Source: Bigelowiella natans CCMP2755
Taxonomy: Eukaryota > Cercozoa > Chlorarachniophyceae
DNA: 64,000 nucleotides
Assembly: GCA_000320545.1 (NCBI GenBank)
Contig: ADNK01000283.1
Location: forward strand, 19,828-83,827
Direction: 5' to 3'
The notes beneath the pieces are model-generated. The model was not told where the DNA came from and ran no database searches. It saw only the letters and a program-made list of their open reading frames with translations. A program made the position numbers and the translations under genes. Position 1 is the first letter of the stretch, and every line of letters begins with the position of its first letter. Shown one piece after another: positions 1 through 13,892 of this stretch.

Positions 1-1234
1 CTAATCACTAGAGGGAGACACTTTTCCAGGCTCATGCAAGTCATCTAGCTAGCTAGACATTCGATCTGCAAAATTGTTCGACATCATGCACTAATAATGA
101 GCCTTGTGCGCGCACAGTTTTCCATGCAACGTGTAGACATCGCATTGCGTGACGTTTCAAGTGTGGCATTGCACTGTGATGACCACCTTTAAATGAGCTA
201 CAAATGCTCTTAACCTAAAATGCAGGCTACTTTTTAAAGTGAAGTCGTGGAATGCAATGGAGCGCGCGGCTACACTCACATGGCATGCGCACGTGGAAGT
301 AGAGGCGTTGGACTAATTGACGATCCATGACAACGTGAACACTCGATTCTGTTGAGGTTCGAAGTGTGATTTAACTACGAGACACTAGCCTCTGCAGTTG
401 CTCTGATGAAACTCTGACCTGTTTTATTGCAATTTTATTTTTATAATTTATCCCATCCCTGGCCCTCTGAACAACATGTGCATCCAAGCGCCATGAGGCT
501 TTAGTTCGCGCTGGATTTCAGCAACGCTAAAAGTTCCTTCCCCGAAAAACTTGGTTCCAGTCTTCGCCTTAGCCTCCTCATCCTACGGGGAAAATGCACG
601 TATTCATCTTCGATAACTTGAAAATCCCTTTTCCTTATTCAAAACTATTTCACAAAGGCCATTCAAGTAGGCACCTTTTTCGGTGGAGCTGCACCGGGGA
701 TGGTTCCCCCTGTAAGCATGATGCATCCCATGGCGATCGTGTACGATGGAAGTATTACGAAGTACGTTTGGTTTCCGAGCACCACAGGCGTGTAAAATTC
801 AGCTCAACCATGGATTCCAAGCCAAGAATTGTAATACATCCTCTATTTCCCTGCATTTAGGTGATGTATTACATCAACTTTAAATTTTTGAGGGAAAAAG
901 ACGCTATTGCTGTACATTGCAATGGTGTTCATATCATTACATGTAAATTCAGCCCTCCAATGGTATTCCGCTTACATGCATGTACCCTATTTGGTCACAT
1001 CAAGGTGATTTCACCGGCAACGCGCCACAGCTGAAAGCCGAAAATGATTGTCGTTCTTTCGTAAAAACACTGATTAATTTTTCGGGATAAAAGGAAAAGG
1101 AGATTCAAGATTTATTCCTTCTGTACCGGGATTCCGGTTTTTTCCCTGTTTCGAAGCCACCTCCTCAGTAAGCCGACGTGCAAGCGACGAGACGACTCCG
1201 GTACGGCTACGACCATCTCTAACCTCAGACAAAG
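1..1234. other. Region upstream of the PsbP-like gene
   Basis: Bases 44-62 hold the CTAG-repeat texture also seen at the far end of the window. On the + strand, about 655-786, one frame reads as protein-like sequence (FFGGAAPGMVPP, then SMMHPMAIVYDG) and ends in a stop near 786. It could be the last exon of a gene that starts to the left, but no confident acceptor or partner exon was found. The rest looks like ordinary promoter and intergenic sequence. Confidence 0.3.
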
Positions 1235-2579
1235 ATGCAGACCCGCTCACGCCCCTCGATCTGCCCAAGATGCTCAAGCGCGTTTCCTCTGTTAGTTGCG
1301 GTGAGTTTGTTCGGAATAGCGAAACTCTCCTCAACGTCACCGAAGAGGAATCTTCTGCAACCTGTTAAGAGCGCGAGGTTTGGGGTGCGTGCTGAGGCAT
1401 CTTGCGGTAGATCCAGACAACATTTCAAAGTCCTTAGATTTCGTAAAATGAATATTTATACGCCTTATTAGGAAAAGCAAGGCCGTTGAAGAGGCGCCAA
1501 TTGGGAAGGGGTACTTCTGCAATGTTTCTCGCAGGTATGTGCCCAATTTAATCGATAAAAGTCTCATCGTATGACAGAATTCCAATCATAACCTGGACAA
1601 CTTGATGAAGCTAGTACTTCTGCAACCATATATTATTTAGGACTCTCAAGGGGCATTTTACCGAAAGATGTAGCGGCCTTAGACTTCTCATTGCCTTCTG
1701 GCGGCTCTGGTAAGGGTTCAGATGCTCTGCCTGGAAAAATTCGTGGGAAAGATAATACTTGGGAAATTACCATTCCAGGAAAATTCGAACGAGAAGGTAG
1801 CCTTGCATCCCCCCAAAGCCATCCTTAGTTGTCAACAATAATATATGAAACCTTAATACAGGAGAGAGCCTATTGAACAAGTTCGCAGGCAATCACGTGG
1901 AACAACACAAGTAATCTTTGGATTTTGAATGAATGCTACTCTGGATATCTCAACTTTTCTCTCTTTGTAGATACATTAGCACCGAAAAGCCCAAATATGA
2001 AGTGCTGGTGACGGAGGATTCTTTCCCTGAGGGATTCAAGTAGAAAACTAATTCCGATCCTTTCCATTCTATCAAATAAATTTGAAACGTGTTCATAGAA
2101 TTCCAAGTTTAGAAGATTTGGCAGAAAGAACTGTGGACAATGAGAAGGCAAGGACTCTTTTGAGAGCTTCTGTGACACGTCGTCCTAATCTTTGTTTTGC
2201 TATAGGGAAAAACCTACGTTGATGACGTCGAATTGCTAGGGTTAGATTCTGCAACAAGGAATGGAGTAGAATATCGGGATATTCGGTATCTCAAATATAA
2301 TAGAACTGAAGCCATACAGACTGAATCATTTTTATGATATCATTTAAAGCTATATGGTGACAACCCCAAGAGATGAAGACCGCTTCTTCGGTATTTCGGC
2401 CACAAAGAATGGGAGACTTTATTCTCTCCAGGTGCCCAACATTCTAACGATTACAATTATTTTCCTGTCCATCATAATTTCAGTCATATACAAATACTTA
2501 GATTCGAGTTCGCAATCGGGATTACGAAAGGTTCTCATCTACGATCGATGAGATAATTTCAAGTTTCAAGATCATGTAA
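1235..2579 (+). CDS. PsbP-domain thylakoid lumen protein, plastid-targeted
   Basis: Seven exons: 1235-1406, 1472-1534, 1641-1796, 2113-2171, 2206-2285, 2350-2431, 2502-2579. Every junction keeps phase, giving 229 residues. The N-terminus has a hydrophobic signal (LLVAVSLFG), then a Ser/Arg-rich transit stretch, then a twin-arginine segment (RRQLGRG followed by AMFLAGLSRG), the layout expected for import into the lumen of a complex plastid. The mature part starts near LDFSLPSG. It carries the PsbP pattern: WEITIPGKFE early, GKTYVDDVELLG, then YRDIRYMVTTP, a strand NGRLYSLQ, and a final helix DEIISSFKIM. PsbP-family proteins assist photosystem II or other thylakoid complexes; which subfamily this is cannot be told. 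An apparent C-terminal membrane helix in the unspliced frame at 2432-2500 falls inside the last intron and is not real. Confidence 0.8.
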
Positions 2580-3572
2580 TGCCGCAAGCATGGAGCTATT
2601 CGATGGATTTACATCGAAGGTTCTGCTATTAGCTTGCTTAGACACTTCCAGGGTTCTTCCTCACAATTTCGATACAGTGGGCCCCAAAAAAAGTAATTAT
2701 GAACATGGTACGAACATACCAGCTGTGATGCATGCACGATCGTGTGTACACCAATTTATATCGTGTTACAATTGTGTTGACATGCATGCGTGTGGTACCC
2801 ATGCAGTAGCAAATTACTAAGAAAATGCATACACCTGTGATGTGTGCACGCACATGCTGCATCCGCTGCGTTATAACGTTGTCATATGAAAGCTGTAATG
2901 TAGCGCTGAGCATTCACAATACAAAGACACAAAGATGTCCATAGACATCTGTGTCTTTCTGAGCGTATGTGAAAGCTTGCCTATGGAGTCAACCTTTTTC
3001 ACTGCGCACGCACTGCTAGACTGCGGCTAGTGATTGTATAAATCACGTCAAGATGTTCATATGTCGTTGCCTGGTAGCACTATAGTACACCGAAAAATCA
3101 TCGTCCTTTGCTCATTTGCAGAGCAACAATAAAAATTTCAACAAGCGAGTCAGTCACATGCAAGTAAATTATGGGCCCATCATGATAGTCAACGATGCGA
3201 TGTCAGATGCGACCGTACACACACAAAGAAAGGGTGTTAAGGAACGTACGATGGTGGGTGCTCAACCTGCGTCACAGCATATCAATACGACAAAGCAAGA
3301 TGAGCAATAAGATGTGGCGATCAGGACCAGCATGCCATATGTATAGCTGCATCATATTCTGTCTGGGACGCGTTGACATCCAGCTTTACATGTGTCTAGA
3401 TTTTCGTTAGCCCGCATTCCACTACCATGATGATAAAAAGCCATTTCACGATGCCATCTTCTGAATTCCATGCACTAGACTAGGAGTACATCTAGGCATT
3501 GTTGCTTTCCTTGTTTTACACATAGCCATAGCTGTGCGCTTCCATGCACTAACAAACTTATACCTGCTGATA
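2580..3572. other. Convergent intergenic spacer, weak 3'-end island
   Basis: This spacer lies between the 3' ends of the PsbP gene and the opposing membrane-protein gene. It is rich in TGCATG words, for example around 2728 and 2780, and has almost no microsatellite. Short open frames here are not supported as genes. A possible alternative last exon of the minus-strand gene lies at about 3475-3550. Confidence 0.45.
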
Positions 3573-5015
3573 CTACGAATGGTTTTTTCCGTGGGGAACG
3601 ACGGTCCCATTGAAATGTGTGGAAGCAAATGTAAGGAAAAACATCCAGAGTATACAAGCAGCGCCCACCATCGAACACCTGAACAACGATGCATATTGTG
3701 AGTCTTGCATATAATTTAGTTATTTCGAAATTAATTTTCGAAAATCGCAGGATGAATCATAACGGAGAAGGAAAACCTGAGAGTTCCTTTCATACCTGTC
3801 AAATACTATATCTGGTGGTAGTGAAAGGTCGCCATTTGCACGACGGTTTTCTAGCAACTGGCGGAAAAGGAATAAAAGTAAAGATATGCAAACTAGGGCC
3901 TCTATCATAATACTTCGAACTAGAGCACTAAGCATACATGAAGTAGTTCGCTGGTCTATGACTATTGATACAGAATAGGATTTACCATCATGGCAAATGT
4001 CACGATGCCAAAGAATATCAAGCACAGCGCGAAACCTTTTTTAGTGAAACAGAATTGCATATTTATTGTCAACCACAATTATACAAAAAAGAATACCCTC
4101 GCTTGCAGCCGATTTGTTATTAAATGCTAATATAATGTAATTGGCATTTTAGTTATCTTACGAAGAAGGGCAAACAAATTAATTTTAAATATATCGATTA
4201 TACTGTAGTAGAAGATGGCAGCCCCAGCAAATGTGACGAAGGAGAAAACCAGCATGAGGGAAACTCGCCTACAAACACCGAGTAACAACAACACAGAATA
4301 ATTGTGAATCGAGAGCACTCTAAATGTTGCTGGTTGTCTATTCCATGCAAAGAAATTGACTAAGACAGATGGGCCAACCAACCACTGCCTTCTTATCCAT
4401 ACAGCCTGGAAATAGCACTCCCACTCTGTTGCCGTAGCTATTGAAGACTAAATTTTAGAAATGTGGGTTATGTTGCATGTAGCAGATGAGTGGATTTTGG
4501 GATCTTTCACATGGCGTGTTATCTTGATACTAAAATGATTCCAGCAGACCGGTAAAATGATGACATTATCTTTCTCCACCAAATTATCGTTTCCTTTCTC
4601 CTCTTCACATGGCTCGTGAGAGGCATTTGGGGCTACTTCGTATCCATTGCTACCGCGCCTCAGGACCATTCGAGCTCTTCGAATCCATCGCATACAACGG
4701 GATGGAGTGTTTATTGGTTTTGATGTAGTCGTGCCATGATTTACTTGCACAGACACATCCGTTGTGTTGAAATTTGATAAATCAACAGAGTCCGACGATA
4801 AGCGATTACCCGAGGTAGATTTACATTCAACTCCATCCGATTCTTGTTCTGGATATTTTGGTGTTATTTGTGAGCATTATGTGGGTGAGTTTCATTGTTC
4901 TGGAGCGTGTGCGATGCTTGTTTCATGTACCTTCTCCATTACCAATCGGACAGGATACTTCAACGCCCTCATCAGACGCTTTTAGGCTCGGTGCTGCCGG
5001 AGGTTCTCCCGCCAT
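3573..5015 (-). CDS. Membrane protein of unknown function, three predicted helices
   Basis: Seven minus-strand exons: 5015-4931, 4848-4531, 4437-4383, 4268-4204, 4035-3986, 3857-3796, 3678-3573. All junctions keep phase and give 246 residues. The start is MAGEPPAAPSLK. The first 150 or so residues are polar and acidic, with an Arg-rich patch (MRWIRRARMVLRR), so they are probably cytosolic. Three hydrophobic segments follow: SLMLVFSFVTFAGAAIFYY, FALCLIFFGIVTFAMM, and GAACILWMFFLTFAST. Between the second and third lies a short loop with NRRANGDLSLPPDIVFDR. The C-terminus has a possible N-glycosylation site (NGT). I do not recognise the family. The gene is head-to-head with the RND transporter. 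The final exon could instead splice on past 3573 to a stop near 3475. Confidence 0.6.
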
Positions 5016-5826
5016 CTTTATATTTTTCTGGGCGATGTGGGCTTTGAGGGCTGCCATGAAAAGCTCCTATGTACTGTGCATATCCCACACTTACGACATT
5101 ATTCTTGGTTTGTCGTCCTCTAAATTACAAGAGAATCACCAACAACCAGAAAACTATTCATCGAATTAATTACGACAACATACTATGATTGTCGCAGACT
5201 GAAACAGGATCTGCACTCTAATTTTGGCAAAAACAACTGAACTGAGAGTGACAGATTCTCAAAACTGGCTCTCACAGTTTCTTCTCATCTAAGCGTTTCG
5301 GCCCTTTTAAATCGGAAAAAGTTCTTCCAAAAGGGGATGCATTTATGCTTAAAATCGCAGGTTCGAGGCAAGAAAACTGTAGAAAATCGCGCTGCGTTCC
5401 CCGATGTTCAACACAAAAACAGAACGAACGCCGAACCACGAGATCTGCCCCAACCCGTGAGACAGCTGATAGACACGATGGTTGTTCCAGACAACGGGCA
5501 GGTAGATGTTCATATCCTCATGTTAATAGCAGCGCTCTATGCCTCATAAAGTCTGTCCTGCACTTGGTGATTGAAAGGGCACGAGGACGGCTTTTCGACG
5601 GGAGGAAGCGAAGGGGGAGTTTGAAGGTGTAACACACAGAAGCTGCTGCCGGCACAAAAACCCACTGCCTAGTGTCCATTAATTCTATCTTGGTAGCTAA
5701 TAAGCCATCAAATACATATATAATTTCCAGCAACAGAAACGAAACGTTCGGAACGAGGGCTGATGTGGTTTCAGGACAAAATGGAAGATGGGTCATATAG
5801 ACAGCTCTCCTTCTTCTTCTTCTTCT

Positions 5827-5906
<80 letters not shown>

Positions 5907-6085
5907 TACACGTGTAACCACGAGTGTATGGTGTATGCACGCATGTGGTTAGTGTGTGCGCATATCTTATAAATACGAAATCACCTCGTAGGGAAAAATT
6001 GTTAGCGATGATTTGCAAGCAACTATATCAGCCACACGAATACATGCGCGAGAGGACCAATCTTGATTGAACATTTACACTACAG
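5016..6085. other. Divergent 5' region of membrane protein and RND transporter
   Basis: The transporter's first exon(s) must lie here, because the first recognised exon at 6086 starts in the middle of a codon. Bases 5352-5530 are open in two + frames after an acceptor-like cag at 5350, but neither frame resembles the family. A composite TTC/TC/AC microsatellite fills 5815-5903. No CTAG-type island is present. Confidence 0.35.
5815..5903. repeat. Composite microsatellite (TTC)n(TC)n(AC)n
   Basis: Three adjoining simple repeats with no spacer lie in the divergent promoter or first-intron region. Long reading frames across it are artefacts of repeat translation. Confidence 0.95.
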
Positions 6086-7489
6086 ATTTGATTGGCTAGG
6101 GCGAATGTGCGCAGAAAAGCCGTGGATCGTAATCTTGACGAGCTTGATCGTGTGTCTTCTATGCTCCATTGGATTCATTCGGTGGACACCCGAATCGCGT
6201 CCAGAAGAGCTCTGGTCATACTTGATTACTATAACATAGATGCATAATGCTTACCGGCTTGAAGAATGATGATAGTGATGATAATGAAGATGTGGATAAA
6301 TATTGTGACGACAATGCTGAGTCAGAAAACGCACACGGAGCACTCAGAGCGTTGATGTTCTTACCATCCATGTGCACACTCCCTCGCCACATCATCGTAA
6401 CCCTGAGCACTTTTATGCCTAGGGTATCTCAAAACACAGATGCTGTGCGTGATAACGACTACGTGAAGGATAGGTGGAGTTATGAGCCAAGGTCACACCT
6501 GCAGATGTGTGTGGTCATAACATATATGTATAAGAAGAGCATTATAAATTTCATTTATAAGCCATCGGAACAGGTTCATTCCTCACTAATTGTCGTCGCT
6601 GTCTCCTCTCTGCTGTCTCTGTGATATCGTCGTCATTTAGATTCAACGCTTTCTACTCAAAAGTGGAGAGTGGGCAGTTGCTAACGCCAGAGTCTATGCA
6701 GAAGCTAAATGACTTGTACAAAGCAATAGATGAATAGAGAGAGAGTGATGGGGGATAAATAAAGAGGAGAGGGGAGGAGGAGGATATTTCTGTGTTGAAA
6801 ATACATCAAATCCCAACTTACGAAGATCAAACAACTCCTTCAAAGGCACTCGCAGACAATGGCGATAAACGTTTCTGCACAGTCCGATCAGGACAAATTT
6901 CCAGGTGAATGCCATGCCTCGATGATGCGAATACCGAACGAGACTTTGAAGGAACAGGGTTGAAAAGATATCAATATGGATCAATGCCACTATCAATCCC
7001 GCAATCGTGTAGTCGCCACCACTGTTTCCGTCGCTATGGTGCCATGTCTTCGCGATTTCCTTTGATCGGTTTTCTTGATCTTTGTTCCTTGTCTTCTCTT
7101 CTTTTTCTTGATTCATGCAGGCCAGTGGGACTTCGAGCGTGCGTGTTTTCGGCAGGGCCAGTACTGTATGCTGTACAGCCCGCTGACGTTATTTGATTTC
7201 AATTCCACGCTCATCGCGTCTCTGACGCAGGGCGAAATTGATCGAAGATACAATGACAGTACCTACTACAAAACTCGGTAGTGAATGCCTTGCAATACAC
7301 GTACAATCCACTCGCAGAACTTATGCACACCTTTTGGCTGCTTGTGAAAGAACATCAAAAAGGAAAACAAGTGCACCCATATCACCACATGTTTTGGACA
7401 GGTTTGGTCGCCAACTGACTCAAAACGACTTATTCGGTGAAATGATGATGAGTGTGATAACAGCTACTTGAATAATCCAAAACGTTAAT

Positions 7490-7528
<39 letters not shown>

Positions 7529-7922
7529 ATAGAGTAGTACATACATTTATTTTGAGAAAAAATAAGTGGTAAGGTACAGGCGAGTCTTTCAAGATTGTTA
7601 TTATTATATATAGGGTTCGAAAATGGAAATCTTGTTGCTTTCAGGTGCGTTTACGGTTCTTAAAGAACTCAATTGCATATCTGAGAACCCCATTTAATAC
7701 TTTTTGTAGTCGTGCTTATTATCGTAGAATAGTTTGTGTATGTAAGTGTGTGTGTGCTTATGTGCGTGCGTATGCTTGATATCAATTCTGTTTTTCTTTC
7801 TCTGTCTCTTTCATCCTCACTATCATTGGCTAGAGGAGTATACGTGCTCGATCAGCATGTCGTTCTCAAAGATAACGCGTAAAAGATATAAACCGTTAAC
7901 ATTACGATATCTAATGATATAA

Positions 7923-7956
<34 letters not shown>

Positions 7957-8059
7957 TAGCTTTCTATTCATCTGTTTCCTCCACGTTGCACCTAGCGTCT
8001 AATAGAATAAGGATTCAAACCAGATTGAGTTTCCTTCTGAGTTGTCTGATGAAAATTGA

Positions 8060-8120
<61 letters not shown>

Positions 8121-8901
8121 GGATACAGTCTGAGGTGAAGTAGAAAGAGAGACAACAACAGCAACAACAACAACAAAAAGGAAAGTCATATTTATCACTG
8201 TCTTCTACAGTATCATCATTTGCTTCTCCTATCCATATTTATTGAATCGATTGGTAGGTATGAAGATGTGGTAGGAGAGCCGTGGGAGCGGAAAGGAGTA
8301 AAGATTTATCGTTCTGATAATTCTCCTCTGGACACCGTTCCTGTCTTCACTGTCTCCTGGGTTGTTTATTGTAGCATCCTTGTTCTTCCAATTCCCCCCT
8401 CCTCATATTCATTATCACAATTTACGTATTGTCTGCCCGAAAACACTGCTGCGATGATGAGCAGCATGGAAGCATGAGGAATGCATCTATGTGTATATAC
8501 ATATGTATAGAATGGTCTTCATTTCCCCCCCCCCCCTCCTCTCTCTCTCTTGTGTGTGTATGTGCTTGTGTGTGTTCATTGGCGTGTTTCTACTTCCAGT
8601 CCGATGAGTTTTCCGCAGCAATCCAAGCGGACAGCTTCTCTATCGTCATTGCTTATCTTCTCATCATCGTATATCTCGCATGTAATCATCTTCGTCATTC
8701 ACATATCATCCGAATCCCCGCATATGTTACCGCACATGACAAAGGAAAAACAGCACAAACACGTGATAACGATGCTGTAGAGAGCTTTCAACGAAAGAAA
8801 GGACGAAAGCCAAATACACGCACATTTAGCGACGATCGAAGATAAACTATGTCCACACACATGGACACAAGACAAACACACACCGCACAAATCACGTATA
8901 A

Positions 8902-8949
<48 letters not shown>

Positions 8950-9153
8950 GCCATTTCGCTGCACGTTAGTCACGCTGGGGAGGAGAGATCCCGTTGATTG
9001 CATGGTAGGAGTATCATTCTGTGCAGTTTTGGGGTACTAGTAAAAGTAGTAGTAAGAATAGCAGTGGTAATATCAATGGGAGGAGGAGGATTGAAGGAGG
9101 AGGAGCTAACAAGCACGCTTTTAATAAAAATATTACTTTGTAGATATAAATTG

Positions 9154-9195
<42 letters not shown>

Positions 9196-9955
9196 TGTAT
9201 ATTTTTTCATGGATGACTCATGTTCCTACTGCTACTATCACCACTGAAGTATACATGCTATTGATTAAACAACAACAACACAAAAGTGTGGGAATGGCCC
9301 TTTGTGCATCCTGGGGACTGGCAGCTGGGTTTGGAGTGATATTTACGCCTCTCCATTTGAACATCCCGTTCCTTCTTGTCGGGCTTGGTAATTTTTTCCT
9401 CACCCGCCCTTCTTCCGCTACGACTTTGCGACAGAAGAACAGAGAGAAAGAGAGAGAGAGAGAGATAGAGGTGGGGCGGGGAGGGGAGGGTGGAAGGGGT
9501 TGGAAGGAGAGATCCTTTATTCTGACTTCATGGCTGCCTATAGTAACTGTCCGCTTTTCTGTTGCGGTTATTCTACTTCTGATATACAGGCGTGGACGAC
9601 GCGTTTATCTTAGTCACAGAGTTTCAGGTGCGTATCTCTCGCAACTCAACCCTTCAGACCGTCGTATCAATAGACATGCGACGCGTTTCGCCATTTCCTA
9701 TCATTTTTGCCTGTGCTTGTATGTGTCTCTCCAAGCGCGCACACACGCGCGCGCGCGCGCGCGCGTGTGTGTGTGTGTAGTGTGTTGTGTTCATTATAAA
9801 TTAAATGTAGTGTTTTATCAAATATCGTTTGGGTTTTGGTCCTTAATTTGCAGAGGGCGTCGCAGAAAGGGCAGGGCAAGACGGAAGCGATGAGAACGGC
9901 CATGCGTGTTGGGGTATGAAAGAATGCATAAACATCACAAAAAACAGTAGTAGTG

Positions 9956-9992
<37 letters not shown>

Positions 9993-10525
9993 CCGTAGTA
10001 GCAGGAGTAATTCTCGTTATCAAAGCCATCTGTCACTGTTGATGATGCTGTCTCGCAATAGGATCGTACTTTAAAAAAATTCTGGGCTTCTTCTTACCAC
10101 CTTTTTCGCCCCATCCATGTCCTCAGGGAATGTCGATCTTCATCACGTCGCTCACTGACTTTCTTGCGTTTGCCATCGGTGAGACTTCTCACTAGATCAT
10201 TAAACCCCGAACGAACGATGAGTATGTAGTTGATAAAGTTTGCACCACTCCGTTTCTGTGTGAATGAATGCTGATAATCTCGTCTTTTTAAGTCTGGCTT
10301 GTTTCCTCTCTCTTCTCTCTTCTCATCTCTGCTCACATCTGCTTGTTCTCCCCCCCCCTCTTTTTAATAGGTTCGACGACACAACTACCTGCGCTAAGTG
10401 CATTTTGCGTTTATGCTGGCCTCGGAGTGATCTTCGATTTCTTCTTCCAAGTACCAACATATAAACAGAAGAACAACAACAGCAAGAGCAGCAGCAGCGA
10501 CAACATAAACTCGAAACACACACAT

Positions 10526-10556
<31 letters not shown>

Positions 10557-10957
10557 TATGCACACAGAGATAAGAGGGCGGGTAGTACGCAACACGCACC
10601 GTTTTTTATGTAACCGTGTGTGTGCATGACGCCGGGACAAAGCGCCCTCGCAGCTCTGATAACATATATGAGATTTCTGCTCGTTGAGTAGATATAGGTG
10701 CGAATAAGGTCTTAAATTTGTCGTTATAATTACTGTCAGGTGACATTCTTCATGGCGTGTGTGTCGTTGAATGCGTCTCGCTCTGAAAACCAGCGTCGTG
10801 ATTGTATCTGCTGCTTCCGCGCTAAGAGCGAGCCCGATCACATCCCGTACCAAACGCCAGCAAGGGGCTGCTGCTGCTTTAAATGCACTTCCGATGTGCG
10901 TGCGTGCTAAGAACACGATCACGATGACAATAATGATGGTTCCCACGTACGTGGGGA

Positions 10958-11022
<65 letters not shown>

Positions 11023-13729
11023 GTGTGTGCGCGCGCGCGGTATGCTTTGCAGCAACCTGAAACAAGCCTAATTTTCATTTCGACACAGAAACATTATACG
11101 CATCGCTCTCTTTCATTGCTCCATTTCGCATGTACACGTAGGTCTTAGAACCCAACTTCAAGCGATACGCCAGTACCCTGGTCACATGGCCGTGTCGCGC
11201 ATTCATTTGTGCGTTGTTCTTGATATTTCTCGGGCTCTCTAGCAACGGCATCCACAGAATGGTGTTACCTACTACTGCTACCGCTACTAATACTGTTAGT
11301 TTTTAAGTCATCGCCGTCATCGCCCATCACCACATCATCATGAAAGAAGTCCGTATATGGACTTGAAGCAGCAATAAATGACTAACATTCCGCACCCTGC
11401 TCTACCGGCCTACTTACTACCAGCAAGTCAACTTCAAACTCGATTGGTTTCTGCCCGCTGATTCGTACCTCAATAAGGTCACGTGACTGATGCTATGTAG
11501 AAATAGTGTACGTCGCGAAGAGCTTCTTGGGGAGTCGATTGCGCTAACTTGCACATATTTTCCGCATAGGCATTCAAGTGGGAGAAGGATTACTTCGTGT
11601 CCTCAACCCCGTTTTACGTGTACATCAAGGTAAGTATACTCGGATGTTTATTATCGGCATGCGCGCCTGTTAGGTGCTGCTGTTGCCCCACCGAATAAAC
11701 ACGCTTATTTTTTGACGGTGGGATGAATCCAATGATGTGTTGTGGCTGTGCTTGTTGTGCTTGTTGTTTTTGTAATATTATTGTTGTTGTTTGTGATTGG
11801 GGACGGACATTGATTTACTAGGACGTCGACTACTACAACCGCCAAGTGGAGCTCAATCGAATTCAAACGTGTGTCGCCTTTTTTGTGTGATATTGGTGGC
11901 ATAACAGTATTAAAGTCGTTACCAGGATTACTTACTACGGTTCCCTTCCCCTTCCCCCTCCTCTTCCAACTGCCTCTGCTACCACCATCCGCTCTCTCAG
12001 ATTCTTGCAAACGTCTAAATGGATTGTGGAGCAATCAACTAGTTTTTGGTACATGACACAGATCCCGAACACGAAGATAGATAGAAGAAATTTGCAATCC
12101 CCCCCCCCCCCCGTCCTCACTCTCCTGTGACTCCTCCTCCTTCCTTTCTCCTTGGCCCTCCTTCATATCCGGTCGGCAACATCAGGTTCCCCGATTTCCT
12201 CTCATGGTGCAAGGACACAACACCGTACTCAAACTATTATCAAAACGGTAGTAAAGTACTTCGTGATCAGAGAAATGAACTTTTGCATGCAAGGGAGGGG
12301 GGGGGGGGGAGGTAGCGCATGACCTATGCTTGAATATACACAAAATGCGTTGGCACATAGACATACGCACAAATTACCAAACATCTTGATGTTGTTTTAA
12401 TTTCTTGATATACCATTGTACACATGAAATAACTAGTGTCTGGAATCGTCTCTTTGACGAATGAAACTCTATTCTACAATGGTCTCAGCACCTACATCAA
12501 TGTAAAGAAAATTGCCATCGCATTTGCTCTTGCTGTACTCTGTGAATGTTGTTGCTTGTGGCTATCGTTGATGCTGCTGCTGAAAATGAAGCGAACTTCA
12601 TTATCTTCCGTCTCTCTCTACACACCCCTCCCTCTCCCTCCCTGAAACGTGGCATTTGTTGTCTTCTCAATGGCACTAGAGCAATGGATCTAGGTATATC
12701 CGAGATATCCAATTCATTGATTCCAGCGACCCAACCAGGGTAAGGATCAAGAATCAGGGGGGGGGGGGGGGTGTCGACGTTAGAGAACGTTGTTTGAAGG
12801 CGGTAGGAGCTGTGGTACTGCGATGTTGTAATGGTTTCTTCTCCTGATTTCTCCTTTTGTCTATCATAGCGGTGGTGGAGATGTCGGATTAGGTGGTTTT
12901 TCTTTGCTCTCATTGCCGTCTTTGCCCTTTATTGCAGGGAATTCTAGCGTCTCGAGGCAGCGGTCAGATCTCGGTGACCGAATTCACGAATTCTGGGAAA
13001 GAAAAGTGCGTTGATCTGCTGGAAGCGCGACTCAAACCACACGCTTCCTCCCCCCTCCTCTCTCGCTGTGTGTGTTTGTATGTGTAGTATCTATGTGCAG
13101 CACAAAATATATCTAAAACATGTTATCATGTTGCTATAGATACAACACCAAATAACGAGGACTGACCGCGCGCGCGCGCGCGTGTGTGTATGTGTGTGCT
13201 TCCTTTGTGTGGCTTCGTTACATTGTTTTGATTTCTGTTACGCACTTTGGAGTGAAGAGATTTACATGTGAATATCGAGATGAAACATTCATGGTCTTGG
13301 CCATTTGCGATGACAGAAGAACATACACCAATGATGATCTTTCAAATTTATGGAGGAGGAGGGATCCACATTTGAAATGTTCTGATTCCCCCCCCTTCCC
13401 CCCCTATATGCTGGTAGATACGAGGCAATGACGGAGCTACGAAGCGAGTGCAACGACGCGATGAACTACAACGACGCACGTGTCTTCTCCAATAATTTCC
13501 TCTACTGGGAAGAGTAAATAATAACCGATCGACTTTGATAGATTATTATTATGACGATAGGGATAGGGGGGATGGTCATGATGATAATAGTATTGATGCT
13601 AAGAGTCTTTTAATTTCTCGTAAATAACACAATAATTTTCATTTGGAGAAAGTAGTTACGACCCCCTTATCCCGTCTTTTCCCTTCATATTTAACCACAT
13701 TCTTAATACTGTCTCTGTTGCTGCTGCTG

Positions 13730-13766
<37 letters not shown>

Positions 13767-13859
13767 GGTTTTCTCTAATCCGCGGAGAGTTGATACAAAA
13801 CATCCTCATCGCGGTGGCTGTGATGTTCATCATTGTCTTCGTTATGGTATCAAAGTTTT

Positions 13860-13892
<33 letters not shown>

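Noticed and set aside
2432-2551. C-terminal membrane helix on the PsbP-like protein (TITIIFLSIIISVIY)
   Set aside because: It lies in an intron. Splicing 2431 to 2502 keeps phase and gives the family's usual final helix DEIISSFKIM.
5518-6018. Long minus-strand frame with Arg/Glu and Cys/Val runs
   Set aside because: It is the translation of the TTC/TC/AC microsatellite plus flanking sequence; no splice or protein-like context.
7283-7471. Extra transporter exon reading QYTYNPLAELMHTFW
   Set aside because: Protein-like at first glance, but it directly follows a donor, has no acceptor, and does not resemble the family at this point.
10323-11078. 251-residue minus-strand frame
   Set aside because: It runs antisense through three transporter exons and two microsatellites; composition is repeat-derived.
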